From: Clarkia xantiana subsp. parviflora
Lineage: Eukaryota; Streptophyta; Magnoliopsida; Myrtales; Onagraceae
Direction of reading: 5' to 3'
Length of the DNA: 64,000 bases
NCBI GenBank assembly: GCA_036873135.1
Contig: JAPTYO010000005.1
Location: 11,324,166-11,388,165, forward strand
This document shows, one piece after another, positions 11,146 through 24,537 of this stretch. Positions within the stretch are counted from its first letter, which is position 1. Each line of letters begins with the position of its first letter. Both the position numbers and the translations under genes were made by a program. The notes under the pieces were generated by a model. It saw only the letters and a list, made by a program, of their open reading frames with translations, was not told the DNA's origin and did no database searches.

Positions 11146-12591
11146 GCAAGCGCAACAAATAAATCGTAAATTATATAGTCTAATACACCACTATATTTAA
11201 TTTTGCCTCGTATTTAGCCAAATTAGGGTTAGGGTTTGTTCTCACATGTGGACATTTAAGTTGAAGTCTCTAATGACTGCATGAAGATTTGAATTTGGTT
11301 GGTACGTTTTGATGTTACCGTAAGATTGTATATATATAAACGAATGTTATAATTATTATATATATAATACTATATGGTTCAATAGTATAAATTTTGAATA
11401 TATATATACTTAGTTCAATATCTATAATTTTTTTAAACATATATATACTTATTTGAATATTTAATGATTAAACATATATAGCATAATTTTTTAATATATA
11501 TATACTTAATTCAATGATTCTATTGTATATATATACAAACAACGTTTTAGTCGGCGAGGAGTGGAGCAATGGAGAGTCAATGGCGTTTGTGAACAAATTC
11601 ATATAATCATGTATATTTATTATGGCTAACATATTATTTAACATTGTATATATATGTAGATAACTTAAACGAAACAATTATTAAGCTTGAAAGTATTAAC
11701 TACTTTTTAAATTGGTAGTTAAAATTTAATAATAAAAAATGTTTAAGTAAAATGGTTAGGTAAAACTATTGTGGACCTACTATTATTTAGTTATTACATA
11801 AATTTATGTATTCCTTTAACCACACATAAAATCCTACGTGACACTTTTAAGGAAAACAAGTTAAGTAATAGCATTGTGGATGCTTTGAACTAAGTTCCAC
11901 TTCCATTAGCACCGATCAGTATTCAGGGAAGCCAAACCTAGATGGGCTAGTATTCGTTAGTACAGTGGACTAAAACACCAAATTTTGAAAATATAAAGTA
12001 CAATTGAACACTTGACTGAGCGGAGCACATGATGAAACATGACAGACAACTGGAGGTATTAATCCTTATATGTTTTAAAATTCATATCGAGATGGAAAAA
12101 GAACTCCAGGGCTAAAAAACGTCATTCGACCTGGTGCTACTTTTTTTTTTTTTTTTTTCACGTCGAATAGAAAAGTAGATGAGACGAGAGCCTCAAATGA
12201 CAAATCCAATACATCAATTCAGCCGGCCACGCTACTTAGAAGTTGTTCTGTTACTACCAACTCTTGATATACCAGCAAAATCATTACTATCAATAAAAGT
12301 GAAGCTAACCTTCTCACCCTCACACTTGCCAAAACCGCTTTAACACTACTCCAATCCGATAGTGAAGATAGTTCAGAACACAACTACGATGTCATCAACA
12401 ACTCTTTGACCCCACCCACAGATCAGATCAGAAGCATAATTAGTTTCTAGTTTAATTTCTTATGTACACTCACATTCTTCCTCATCTACCCAGATATCCT
12501 TTTCCAACTCACCCCCCAAAAAACAAAAAAGAAACATGTTACCAAACTGTACTACTAGATCTCTATACCCCTGGAGAAATTATAAGACCCA
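11146..12591. other. AT-rich DNA, no gene seen
   Basis: Up to 11885 this is the right part of the putative Harbinger-like element, with many ATATAT clusters (11320-11540). From 11886 to 12591 it is the 3' flank of gene 1. A 19-base T run lies at about 12141-12159. No coding frame or RNA gene is recognisable. Confidence 0.5.
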
Positions 12592-15500
12592 TCATGCCTT
12601 CCATGATATTGACAACAATATAATACCAAAAGCAGCAACATATCTGCAGATTACACCCCCTTTTGAATTCTTCTTTCTTCTGTTGAGGAGTGCCTTGGCT
12701 ACCAGATCAATCTCATATTCATATTGCTCGTAGATATAGAAGCAACTAAAAGCAAGGACCAAAGCTGTGCACCATTCAGTTTAGTTTAGGCCTCTCTGTT
12801 TTTTTATGTGCGAACCCCTTTGATAGTGTGATAATTAATGGACAGACATGTTAAAAATTGCATAACATTCTATACCTGTGCCAACTGCTGTGTTCAAGAA
12901 GTTCATGAATATCCACTTAAGTACATAGATAGAGGTCACGACCTGCATTTTTGGTTCCATACGTTGGAGATTATTATCGATTCAGTGAAATGCAATAGAC
13001 AAAGTTCCTCAGGTCTGAAAATGCATTTATTTTAGTGCATAAATAAATAAACTTCATCCAATTCAGCAACTAGAGAAGAAACTGCTTTAGTAATGTTTTT
13101 GGCAGAATAACAATGTTTCTCATTATTCAACTATCTTGAGGAAAACACTGATTTCAGTAGAATATATGTTATGAATTTGTCTGTACGTCTTATGACCAAA
13201 AAAAAATGCAAATTAGTTTTGGAATAACACCCACAGAGGTACTGTCTTTTAAAGAACATACCTTGAAGAAAACATCCCAGTCACCTCCTGCGCCCAAATA
13301 CCTTATAACATCGAATCCTCTGTTCCAAATTGAAGCAAAAATCCCAACTACCTCTCTCAGTGTGCTTTCCTCCATCTCAAAGTTTGAAGAGGATGCCATA
13401 GGGATGTGAAAACCAATGCTACATCAAACCAACATAATTACACAACTTTAGTGTCTTTGCCATAAGTTGAATTTCAAGAAAATGTCAATGTGTATATGGA
13501 ACGAATTATTCTTCTGCCTATCTTCTTCATTATAATAAGCTTAAAGGCTCCTACAACTAATCTTTTAAAGGTCAACAAGCAGAGAAAAGGTTGTGAAACA
13601 TAAGAACGTACTTTCACAGCAATCAACAACTTACACTTCTCCCGGAAGAAAACCACATGTGAAACAAATCATTGTTGCAGTGAGAAGAAGAAGGGCAGCA
13701 GATGTGACTACACTTCTTCCGCTAAGGAAAAACCAGTAAAATAGAACGACAGATGCAACGAAATATGTAAATGTTATCTTCTCATCTCTCCACAGCAAAA
13801 CGTCTGCAACTGAAGTAGCACAAATAAGTGCATTATTAGTTCTACATCAACAAGTTAATTATTAGGTTTAGGCATTAGCAAGGAAAGTTTCTCCAAGTAT
13901 GTGATATTCCAAGTATCATAATGAATAGGATTGGAAGTAAAAGAATTGCAACCTTTTCCACTTCCTAGTAGCTTATCTGCTTTTGAAAGTTCATCTACAT
14001 CGCTGTATCCTCCTGCAGATACTGGGTCTCTGGCCAAATGAGCAAATGACTCGACTGTTTCTGAAATGCCTTCCTGTAAATTGAGGAAAGGGTAGTAAAT
14101 GTTGAGTGTACTAAAACTGAATCAATCAAGTACACATTGGAGCTCCAAAAAATAACAGTTATTGTCTTAAAGGATGATAACCATATTTTTTTGGGCCAAT
14201 AGTTGATTACCATATTAAAACTGTACTATTACCCATGTCAGGATTTTGTGACAGAGATTGAGATCATAAATGTATCATAACCACATCTCAATCATGTGTA
14301 TGGGGAGGTATCGATACATACAAATAGTAGGTTAAACAGATAATAAATTCCTCATAATTAGGAACAATGATCGCTTAAATTCATCAAAAACAACTGCCTG
14401 GAATCTGTCAGTTTTATGTTGAATTGATTCTGTAGTATAGGTCTCATGGTTGTCATTATACAGGAACGCAGGATATTCTAGAAAGAGCTTTTCGGGGTTT
14501 TTTTTTTTTTTTTTTTTTTTAAATCGTTTAGTATGTATGTGTGCCAGCTTGCATGATTTTTACATACTTGAAAATAAAAGAGTTGCCGACGCTGATATAA
14601 TTAATTGCTATTTCTATTGAACAGATTCTAATTCGTAAAGTTAATAGGGTCTACAGAATCTTCTGATTTTTCCAAGATTCACAGAGTTTATCTTCTGGTC
14701 CCTTCTTCGGACCTCAGAAAAGGTCAAATAGTAAGTATAAATACAATTTTATATTTAAAAAGAAAGTCAGAAAGCAATTCAAGTGAATCTTACTTCAAGT
14801 GATACAACTGGTGAGTATCCAATCTTCTCCTGAGCTGCAGAGCAATCAAAGGTTCTAGTCCGAGATGCTAGAGAAACCAAATAATGGGGTGACCTCAATT
14901 TGCTCTGCTTTGTGGTGCCCAACTCTTTATGGATCCACTGAACAAGCAGGAAAATGTGGTAGGCTATCCAAACTGGAAGCTTGACAACAGGCCTGCAATT
15001 GATGTGCCAAAGCCTTTAGATAGAGATTCACAGGTAAAGCTTCAGATAAGTTTATTATAGATCCACTGCCATATGCTTTTCCCACATCAGCCGAGTACAT
15101 GACGCAGTTGTAAGCTAGACGATGGATATAGCAGATTCACAACTATAAAAATAGTCTCAGCGTGGTAAAAACTCATCAACCCTTAAATCACCCTAGAACC
15201 AATAATCTGCGGCTTAATACCTCAATAGTATTTGAAAAAAACACGTTTCATAAATAGCCTATATCCACTTCCACCCAAATACAAAGTGTTTCCGCCACAT
15301 ATTGTCCAAAGAAAGATTTATTAGCATGCATGAAGTTAAATAAGGAGTCACCTTTTATATCCCAGACGCTCAACTATAAGTGACCCAAACTTCCAGAACT
15401 TCATTGGTTCATTGTTGCTGATGAAAAATGCCTAAAACAACGACATGCTAATACCACTTATCAGCAAAGAAATAATTAAAACATAACCAGTGACTGGTAC

Positions 15501-17900
15501 TTCTTGAAATCAAACTCCAATACCTTTCCTGCTACAGAGACTGGACTGGAAACTAAAGCTTCTTCTGCACAAATATGGGCATGGGCAACATTCTCAACAT
15601 AAGTAAAGTCAGACATATTTTCACCCGTGCCTGTGATAAACTGAAATGAGAAACTATGTTACTTATGAACACATTCAAGTTGTTAAAAAGCCATATAATC
15701 TAGGACTGAAGACAAAGTGAGATTCTCTCTAGCTAGGTCAACATTTGCAAAGACTAGGAGGTGAACTTTTTAGTGTACTATCTTTCACGGTGATATTTAG
15801 TTTGGTTGTCTTCACTAGTTTTCTGCAACATCTGTACATGCATTCTTTTAGTTGGCTTATAATGATAGCTACCTGTAAATTTGAGAAATTATGTTGAATT
15901 CTTTAGGAATACAATCGCTCTCTCCCGTCCATGCCAATTTCAACTAACATTTAACTCTTTTAGCTTCTCAAAAAATGGTGCAGATTTTAGCTAGTTTACT
16001 GTATTTTGGCAAAACATAACCATATTTTGGCAGTTGCCAAAAATTCAGTAAAAATACACTTCATCGTACCAGAACTTTATGTAATCAGTAACAGACTTCA
16101 ATGTACTTCATGATGTTTAAAAATTTTATTTCATCTCTACCAGAGAAATAGGTCAGGGAAGCATCACATGTGTCATTGAAATGAAACTGGGTAATCAGAA
16201 CTACTGATAATACGAACAATAACTGTCGGAATTTAAATGAATAAATCTAATGTCTGCTCAAAGAAGCACCCTAAAAGGAATAGAATATGTTTATTGCACT
16301 TTAAGTTTTCTCGTATGAGTATAAGCAAAAAAATAATAACAAAAAAATTGAAGTATTTTTCTTTTACTTAGCTCTTCTATATGTACCAACCTTGGTCCAA
16401 CCAAATTTGGCATGAGTAAGAAGAAATGGCACAAATTCTGTATCTCCTGGCCCGAAAACATTGCAAGAACGGAGGGCACATGTTAAGAGACCATCTATAT
16501 TGTTGGCGATCAAGACCAATGCTTCTGCTTGAGCCTTAAGGTCACTCCACATATCCTTGTACTGCATTACACGGAGTCAGCAAAAGAAAAAAAATGTACA
16601 TATACAGTCATAGATCAGGAATACAAATGAGAAAATAAATTTAGGTAGAGCATGCCTTCCAAGGGTGAGGGATTGATTCATTTGCATTAGATATGTCACA
16701 TGAGCCATCAAACATAACATCAGCAGAACTGTCATATATCAACCGTTTCACTTTGCAGCCTTGGGTAGCAGTGATGATATTTTTGGTACCTGAATTAAAA
16801 TGTGCTTTATATATTTATTGAAAACCAACTAATTGCTTATTCACTTCAATACATATTGATATGGATAGTAGCAACTGCTTACCTTGAACAATGTTCATAT
16901 AGGAGGTATAAAAATCTTCATCATATGAACCACTGATGTCAAAATAAAAGACGACATTGGAGCCATCAATAACTGCAAAACCGTTGTCAGGGTTAAGAAA
17001 AAGAACTTGGAGAAACAAAAGCTGGAAAGAACAGAATGCAAAATCAGGATAAACAATATGGATTGTGGTCACAGAACTTGCTAAGTCGAACTCCAGTTGA
17101 TGAAACTTCTTGAGCGTCAGTCTTTACTTATCAAATAAAAGCACAAAAAACCGAGCAAAATAAAAGCACATGAGAAGGAGGAGGCTATCTTGACTTTTCT
17201 TCTGTGAAAGAAAGTGCAGGTTCATCTAGACAGCAAGAAAATAACCACAAGTTAACTTAAAATACCAGTTGTCCCACATTCAGTTACGACACTATGCTCC
17301 GGAATGTTTCTTCTTTTAACAATATCTTCGATTTTCTGTGCACAAAGTACAGTGCGACTACCTCAGAAGCAAGCAGTACTACGTAAAACAAGAACAAATA
17401 CCAATGGGATTCGCAGCGATAATGATTTTCCGTCAAGTTTCTTGGAATTGAGCAACTGAAAGAAACGAATTAGGCAGATGATGTACAATTTTCAGCTGAA
17501 ACAAGAAGGCAATGGCTCCAGAAAGAGTTTTTAATGATAGACGAGGTCAGAAAAGCAGCAGCATTGCGATGAAAATGAAAATCGAGTTCAAATAGACATT
17601 TAAAGGAGCAGGTGGAAGTATCAAAATGTTATTACCTCCGGTGATCTGCGATTTATCTCGGATGTCGACGCAATGGTAGGAAGCGCAACCTGCGGAGATG
17701 GCCTGAGAGAGAGCGGAATCCGAATGAGTGGAAAGATCAAGGTGTAGAGATGGAGCAGAATCGGCGACTCGAACAATCCACTTGCGGAGTTTCAAAAGCC
17801 TGTAGACAAGGGATCTCCCAACAAACCCTCGGCCTCCGAAAACGACGCAGGTGCCCTTGGGGAAAGGCTCGCCGGACCAGTAATCGTCGATTAACACCAT
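12592..17900 (-). CDS. 3-beta-HSD/decarboxylase-like protein with reticulon domain
   Basis: Twelve exons: 17900-17636, 16972-16883, 16789-16656, 16561-16391, 15640-15524, 15431-15352, 14992-14794, 14073-13953, 13803-13635, 13418-13262, 12942-12876, 12764-12592. They sum to 1743 nt, 580 residues plus TGA. Residues 1-390 are a short-chain dehydrogenase of the sterol-4-carboxylate 3-dehydrogenase family, with the NAD-binding VVFGGRGFVGRSLV near the start and RSCNVFGPGD and DFTYVENVAHAHIC further on. Residues about 393-556 are a reticulon domain (VLLWRDEKITFTY, GGDWDVFFKV, YEQYEYEIDLVAK) with membrane hairpins, implying location in the ER membrane. The family's YxxxK pair reads W168-S-D-L-K172, so the catalytic tyrosine is absent. 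This resembles the Arabidopsis At2g43420 (RTNLB20)-type paralogue rather than the active 3BETAHSD/D enzymes, a comparison from memory. Intron 3 has a GC donor. No UTR or promoter element was assigned. Confidence 0.93.
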
Positions 17901-18258
17901 TGGTGATTTGATCTGGTCGTATCTTCTGGGAGCACAATCTGTTTTGTTTGTTTCGTTAGAGAGAGAAAATGGAAAAGTTTCTTCTGCAGATCAGTGATGG
18001 CAGCAGGAAAGAGAAAAGATTGGCGGGGAAAAAGAAGAAAAGACGGAAAATAAATAAATAAAATTAACAAAGGAAGTGAAGGTAGTCCCGAGCTACTGCT
18101 TCTTCCAATATTGACCTCTTCACTTTAAAAAGTTGTAATAAGTGGATCCTCTCTTTGTTCAGATATCATATTATGTCCTTTGCCGTAAGGCTTACAACTG
18201 ATCGTGTGTCATCATCCATCGTATTAACGCAAAGCCTGTGTGACCATCTCACTTTTAC
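17901..18258. promoter_or_regulatory. 5' flank of gene 1
   Basis: This is the sequence upstream of the gene 1 start codon (minus strand), up to the first MITE. It includes a purine-rich block (18000-18075 on the plus strand). No TATA box stands out clearly, and the transcription start cannot be placed. Confidence 0.35.
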
Positions 18259-18503
18259 GGGTTTTTCTACTATGCTTTTGGAGCACCATGTTTTTAGTTT
18301 TTTTAATACTATGGTGGACTTAATTGTAACATAAGTAAAACTTTAAAAGTATGAAAAATATGAATTTTTTTAATTACACCTAAGATGTGTATCATACTAT
18401 TAATAATATCAATTTCCCTATGGGGATCACCTTTAGGGCAATAGAAAAATAAAAAAAATTAGTGGCAAAAGCATGGTGCTCCAAGAGCATTGTAGAAAGG
18501 TCC
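18259..18503. mobile_element. Mutator-like MITE with 9-bp target duplication
   Basis: Left end GGGTTTTTCTACTATGCTTT and the complement of the right end GGACCTTTCTACAATGCTCT pair over about 32 bases, ending in TTGGAGCACCATG. The element is flanked by identical CACTTTTAC at 18250-18258 and 18504-18512. A 9-bp duplication with long inverted ends points to a Mutator-type non-autonomous element. Confidence 0.85.
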
Positions 18504-18774
18504 CACTTTTACGGCATGTTTAGTAAATGAAATGTGTATAGGGAATGAGAAATAAATCATAATAGGTAATGAAGAATGAAATAATCATTTTAAAAGTTGG
18601 ATCAACAATGATTATTCATTGAAATGTGAAATTGGAATTTCTATTCAATATTTTATATGCAATCAAAAAACTTCATCATATTATTTTTTCCAACATTTCA
18701 TCATAATTTTGAATTCATATTTCTTGCGCATTCTTGCAAACAAATATGTCATTAAAGATTTGATATTTTCCTTC

Positions 18775-18811
<37 letters not shown>

Positions 18812-19380
18812 GTTATTACCTACAAATTGTGCAAAAAAGAAAAAAAATTACATAGCTAGAAAAATCAAAACATGTGGTAGCTTTTAATAAAATGAGAAAT
18901 CAAATGACCGACATATAACCATTAGGGTTAATATGTATTTGGTACAACATGTTTGAATCATGTTATATTTTAGTTAACAAGTTTTTTTTCACATTTCTTT
19001 TACAACGTATTCCAAAAGTATTTCACAAAAAATATTGAAAAAGAATTGTTGTATCAAAAAATAACGTGCTTCAAAGTTCAAACATATTGTACCAAACATA
19101 TTATCCATAACCATAAAGAATTTTTGGTTTACAGAATATATTGTTTCCATTAAAAATTCCATTTTACTTACCGCAAACTAACAAAATACAGTACAATAAC
19201 ACTACTTAGGAACAAGTCTACAATCAGCCAACGAGAAAGACAAAAAAGGAGGTGGTAGGTTGGTTAACAATCCAATCCCTATGGAACAACCCCTTCTTGA
19301 AAGCCACTACAACCCAATTAACCCAATCCCTATGGCACGAGCCCTTCTTGAAAGCCACTACAACCCAATTAACACTTTTA
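18504..19380. other. AT-rich spacer with (TA)n and a duplication
   Basis: No gene is seen. A (TA)n run lies at 18778-18808. A 51-bp direct duplication lies at 19272-19373: CCAATCCCTATGG starts both copies, which differ at a few bases. Confidence 0.6.
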
Positions 19381-22300
19381 GGGTGTTTGGATAAATGTAG
19401 TGTGAGATTACTTGTAATATTGCATGAGTTGGTTCGTAATCAACAATGTAATGTGTAGTGTAATATTAGATTATAGTGTTTGGTTGTACTGTAATGAGTG
19501 TAATGTCAAATTACAGTTGTTTAGTTTGGTATGTAATGTACTTTGTAACGTACATGGTAATGTGATTTACTTATTATTATAATATTAATCTATTTAAAGA
19601 TACATTATATCTTAATATGAAAAAATTAAATATGTATTTATTTTGAAAAAAAAAAAGTAACTTGATCGCTAAACTTTATATTTAATATTTAAACATCACA
19701 TTTGAAAATATTAGAGCTAAATTTTCATTCTTACTTGCTATATTATTAAAAAAAATACGCGAGAGAATTTCATTTTATAATAATATTGTATGCAGTATTT
19801 TTTTATAATAAATGAGTAATGAAATGAACAGAAAAATCTAACATGACATCTAGAAAGAGAAGCTATCTATATATTATATATAATAAGGCAATATGAGAGA
19901 TGAGGGAGGAGTGTGATTTCGCCACGTCAGCAAATTCAGAGAGTGCGGTAGTGACACGTCACCAGTAGGTCACGCGCGCCTGATATTCACGCACCTTATT
20001 TTCCTTACACGTGGATCTGCTCTTCATCTTCTTCTCTTCTGCTGGCTTATCTCAAATTAATTCTCCATGCCTCTAAATGAAGCTCATTATTTCTCTGCTG
20101 AAATCAATTATCCTACACCTGTGACGCTTCTGCTTCAGCCTGGACTTCACATCCCTGAGCTTCATCGACAACGGCTTCCTATTCGGCAAGAAGGATCAGG
20201 TCCAAAAAGGGGAAAAACTCTGAAGGCAGATAAAGCACACGCAGGACGCCGTCATGGCGATCGAGTGGTGCAGGAAGCCAACGTTCTCCACTGTACACGA
20301 TGGCGACCACTAGAATAAATTCCTAGAATAAACTCGGATGGCTATTTTCTCAAATTGAAGACTCAAAAGCTCTCTCTTCATTATCGGAGTCGAAGAGCCT
20401 ATCCGCGGAGAGATACAGTGCATCGTGTCTGATTTCGGATGTGGGTGTGGGACTCTTGGAATTCGGGTGAGGCTGAAATTTTCCATTTTAGAATTGCAGT
20501 TTCCCTTTTCACCAAGGCGATCAACATCGACACAAATGTGAGCGAGAAAGTCGTGGCCGATTTTAGATTTAGGTGTCTTGAAATTGCAGCTCCCCTTTTC
20601 AATTAGAAGCTCAACATCGACGCAAATTTAAACACTAAACTCATTTTCTTCCCTCCTTCCTTTTTTTATCTTGCTTTATTGTTGATCTAATTTTTGTTTT
20701 TGATTATTAATTTTTCTCCATTTACTGTATGGTGTCATTGAAGTTGTGATTACAGATAAAAAAAAATTAGTATTTGAATCATAAATTCTTATAGGTTATT
20801 TTTTTTCTCAGATTTGACAGCAGCTCTAACACTACTCTCAGTTTCGGGTTAAGTGTAGTTGAAGATAATACAATGGTACGTCATTTCCCTAACCTTTCTT
20901 CTTAATGCACTGATTATTTTTGTTTGGTCAACCTGTGAAATTATATGGACAATCACCTAATTAAGTGAATTTTGTGTGATGATCTTTTTACAATTTCTCT
21001 GTGATTTATGGTGCTGGAACTTTTATGGTGCTACAAATCGCAAGATTTCACTTAAGATTTGTATTTAAAGAACCTCGATTGAAACCCCCAGTCCTCTGCT
21101 AATAATTATGGATTATTAGTACCATAGGCAATATGACCTGACCAACTTTTTCCTGAAGATCTGCAGTAAGATGGTCCTCGAGCATAATTACAACATGGTA
21201 TAGTGATGTTGAAAAAACATGTTTTGTTATCGACCTAAGGAATTGTAAAAGGAAATCTTAAAAGAATGTTATAACCATGAGACTATAAAACAGAATGACA
21301 TATGCATTACTGCAGAACTTCCAAGTACACGGACATTATCGTTTTTCAGAATTTTGCCACAAATTAAGCTCGACTACCCTAACTCACTCTCTTTAGTGGT
21401 TTTATTTCATCTTTGGAAATTCTTATTAACGGTAAATTCTCTAGCTTTAAAACTCCAACGCCTCTTTTGGGTTTAGTGTTTGGTTTTGTTGCAGGAAGTT
21501 GCTTATCTAATTGTGTAATCATATGATTCAGTTCAACATTATATGCTACAGATCTTATTATTTTTCAGGTTTATATTCTTAAAAAACAAAATATCATCTA
21601 TCTTGCTTTTTTAATCACAAAATCTAATATTTTTCCAGATTTACACTCTTCCCTTTCCAGGGTTATACTCAAAATCTCATATTTTTTGCATATTATGCAG
21701 AAAATCTGCACTCTCATCTTTTTTTGCATATTTATGATTAAATATTTACTCTTTCTGAAGATTACAATTTCTATGATTAATATTTATAATTATATACTTC
21801 AGCTATAATTAGTAGTGAATGAAAACTAATTAAGTTTGTAAATGAGAGGATAATGTTCAACCATTTTAATTTTCTGCTGCATATATTGTGCTTGCTGGAA
21901 GATGCCTTGAAGGCCAAAACGAGGATTACCTTTACAATATTTGGTTTGTAGGTATTTTCCTTTTCCAGCTTGCACTTCATGGATATTAAGTATTAATCTC
22001 CATAGATAGATCATAGATCCAACACTCACTATTATCAAACTTGATTGGATTATTACTTCATGCTTCAGTTTCTTCTTGCAATTTGGTTTTTACAGCATCG
22101 TAAATATTTGTTCAAAGATTTTTGAATCACCTGTACAATGGAATAGTTTGTATTTCATAGATGTCATTTTGCTCTCTTTTGTATTATGTTTTTGTTGGAG
22201 GATCAGTTCTTTAATGTTGTCTTTTTTTCAATTTTTTCATTTTGCTCGAAGTGTTGTCCAATTTACTGTATCGATATCAGGAGTTTTAATGTTTTATGGT

Positions 22301-24537
22301 TGTGATTTACATTGGTTTCCTCTTAATTAGCATTAGTTGAGTTTAGGTTTTAGGGCCAAGTAACATTGGCAAAGAATAAATATTCAAGGTTTCGGCAAGA
22401 AACCGTGAGATTTTTTTTCTCTGATTCACCATTCTTTCAAGGGCCAAGTAACTCCCCTACACTTTTTTTTTTCGTTTCCTGTTTGTGGAAATTTCTGATG
22501 AAATGTTGTAAAACTTTCTTATTTACCCCAAATTCATCAGGAAACGGAGATGGGTTTTCTGGACTCTGAGTTGATCATGCTGACTGGCGGATAATAGATT
22601 CCAAAAACATGATTTTTTTTAACCCTCTAGGCTCTAGCTTAGGTTGAATTGTTTGTGATCTTCTTACATATCTTAGAGTTTTAACATAAAGGTTACTATT
22701 ATTGCGAGTACATATGCATGAAACAGAGATAGGCCTAGGTTTTTCACCTTTAGCCTGAATAATTTCAGCATGAAATTGAGATGGGTTCTTCGGATGGTGA
22801 TTTGATCATGTTGATAAGCCAATGGTTGATTGCAAAAAATATGCCTTTTATTTTATTTTTTAAAAAATTTGGTATGTTCTAAGATTTTCTTTGGTTTAAC
22901 CTGAAATTTGATGTTATTTTCTATGGAATAGCAAAAGCACCTGTTGTGCTTCATTGTAACTCAAAGAACTATCTTAAGAAGTAATTATTGCTAGAAGTTA
23001 TTAGGTTACATGTTCTTGATTAGAATGAGTGAATTAAAAAGCAATATAAGGTCAATCCTATTGCAATTCGGGGTAGCCCTCGCTCTTCTTACGACGGGTT
23101 CTTATACTCTCGCAGCCAAAGAGTTAAGCTGTTGTTGCTGCCTCCTAATTCCTCACCAAAAGCTTCAGATATGTTGTTGTTGTTTCTTCTTCTTCTTCCC
23201 CTTTACCAATTCATAGTTTCCCTCCTTTTTAATCACAACGAAATGTTATCATTCTACATTTTTAGGTCGTGATAATGGCAATCAGAAAACATTTTCAGCA
23301 ACGAGCCCTCCTGTTACCAAAACCAGTATCATGCAAGAAAATGTGGGAGTATTTCTGTTAATAATGCAATTTTTTGTATTTTTTTTTTTGGGAAAACTAT
23401 TTATTACCTAGCCTCATCAGAAATAATTTTGGACGATTCTAATTGTATCGCATCACAACCTGCAAAATCCATCGTTTACAGAGAAATCAATATACCGAAC
23501 GTTATTTTGATGCGTATAATGATAATTTAGACTAGAAAATGAATTTTCATGTGCTTGTGGTGCGTTGCATATAGGCAAATCTGCAGTTGATAGACAAGGT
23601 TGTGCTGGTATTAGATTGCTTGGACCCTTTTAGTGAAACAAAGGACATGAGTTCATGATAGACTGTTGGTATATCAATATATATGCAAGAGGTGTATGTT
23701 GGCAAGTATGGATAATTATTTGTTCAAAACCATTCATTGTTAAAGATCATGACCCTTCCTTAAATCTATCATTGGCAGTGGACATAACGACATTACTATA
23801 TTGCCTAGCTTTATTTACAACTCTACGGTCGATGAGATCATTATTTGAAAATGTAATTACATTATGTGATCTTCTTATTGAGAGTAAAATTTTAACACTT
23901 CTGAAGATTTTTTTTTTTTTTTTTTAATAAAGCTCTGATTTTCAAGAGGTTAGAAAAAGATTATCCACTATTTTATTTTCATTTGACACCCAGGAATCTT
24001 GACATCTGTTTTTATCTAAAATTAAGAAAGTAAATAAATAATTTATAATTTTAATATTTTCCATCCATATTTACGGTTTAGCAAGTTGCCCGCGCGTAGC
24101 GCGGGGTAAGCACCTAGTTCTTATAAATTAAGGGTTTAGATTTTTTTTTTTTTTTTTTTGCCCAATTAATTAAGGGTTTAGATATATCTATATATAGAGA
24201 AGTATATTTAATTGAGAGTGAAATAGACTAAAAAAAATGTGGAGATAAATATAAAAAGATAAAAAGTGGGAGAAAGATAAATAATAATAAAATAATAAAC
24301 ACTACGTAATGTTGGACGTAATCTCACATTACATCCAAAAACGGATGTAATCTCACATTATGTTGAGAGGGCAAGTCAACGGGTTTTGACCAACCCGTCG
24401 TAATCTCATATTACAATGCACATTACATTACAGAGTTCACATTACATCGTTTGGTTAGCCAAATAACGTAATGCTGATGTAATGTGGAAAGTAATATGAG
24501 ATTACATCCCACAATACATCCATCCATAAACACCCCC
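19381..24537. mobile_element. Tourist-like MITE split by a Helitron
   Basis: The left end GGGTGTTTGGATAAATGTAG pairs with the complement of the right end, GGGGGTGTTTATGGATGGATG, and both ends have GAGATTAC repeats. Flanking TTA occurs at 19378-19380 and 24538-24540. The element arms are 19381-19865 and 24118-24537, together about 905 bp, with the Helitron-like insert between them. The arms are rich in TGTAATGT/ACATTACA motifs. Confidence 0.7.
19866..24117 (+). mobile_element. Non-autonomous Helitron-like element
   Basis: It starts TCTATATATTATATA after an A and ends with the hairpin CCCGCGCGTAGCGCGGG (24089-24105), then CTAG followed by T, the standard Helitron signature with insertion between A and T. 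Both ends fall within one MITE, which supports these boundaries. At 4252 bp it has no Rep/helicase frame. Inside are T-rich DNA, a duplicated segment around 22540-22620 and 22770-22850, and several short frames (for example 20067-20318) that I could not match to any family. Confidence 0.75.

Larger units (their letters stand above)
9337..11885. mobile_element. Putative Harbinger-like element carrying gene fragment
   Basis: The left end reads GAGCATCAACGGTGGTATTAC. The complement of the right end reads AAGCATCCACAATGCTATTAC, 16 of 21 matching. Flanking triplets are TAA (9334-9336) and TGA (11886-11888), close to the TWA duplications of PIF/Harbinger elements. Subterminal parts of both ends share motifs such as TTACATAAATTTATGT and TACGT. 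No transposase frame is seen. The inside holds a CAGC-rich low-complexity stretch (about 9690-9880) and a pectate lyase pseudogene. The ends are imperfect, so this reading is provisional. Confidence 0.45.

Noticed and set aside
20067..20318. 83-codon frame near the Helitron's left end
   Set aside because: No family recognised and no supporting exon structure. It may be part of captured DNA, but a gene call is not supported.
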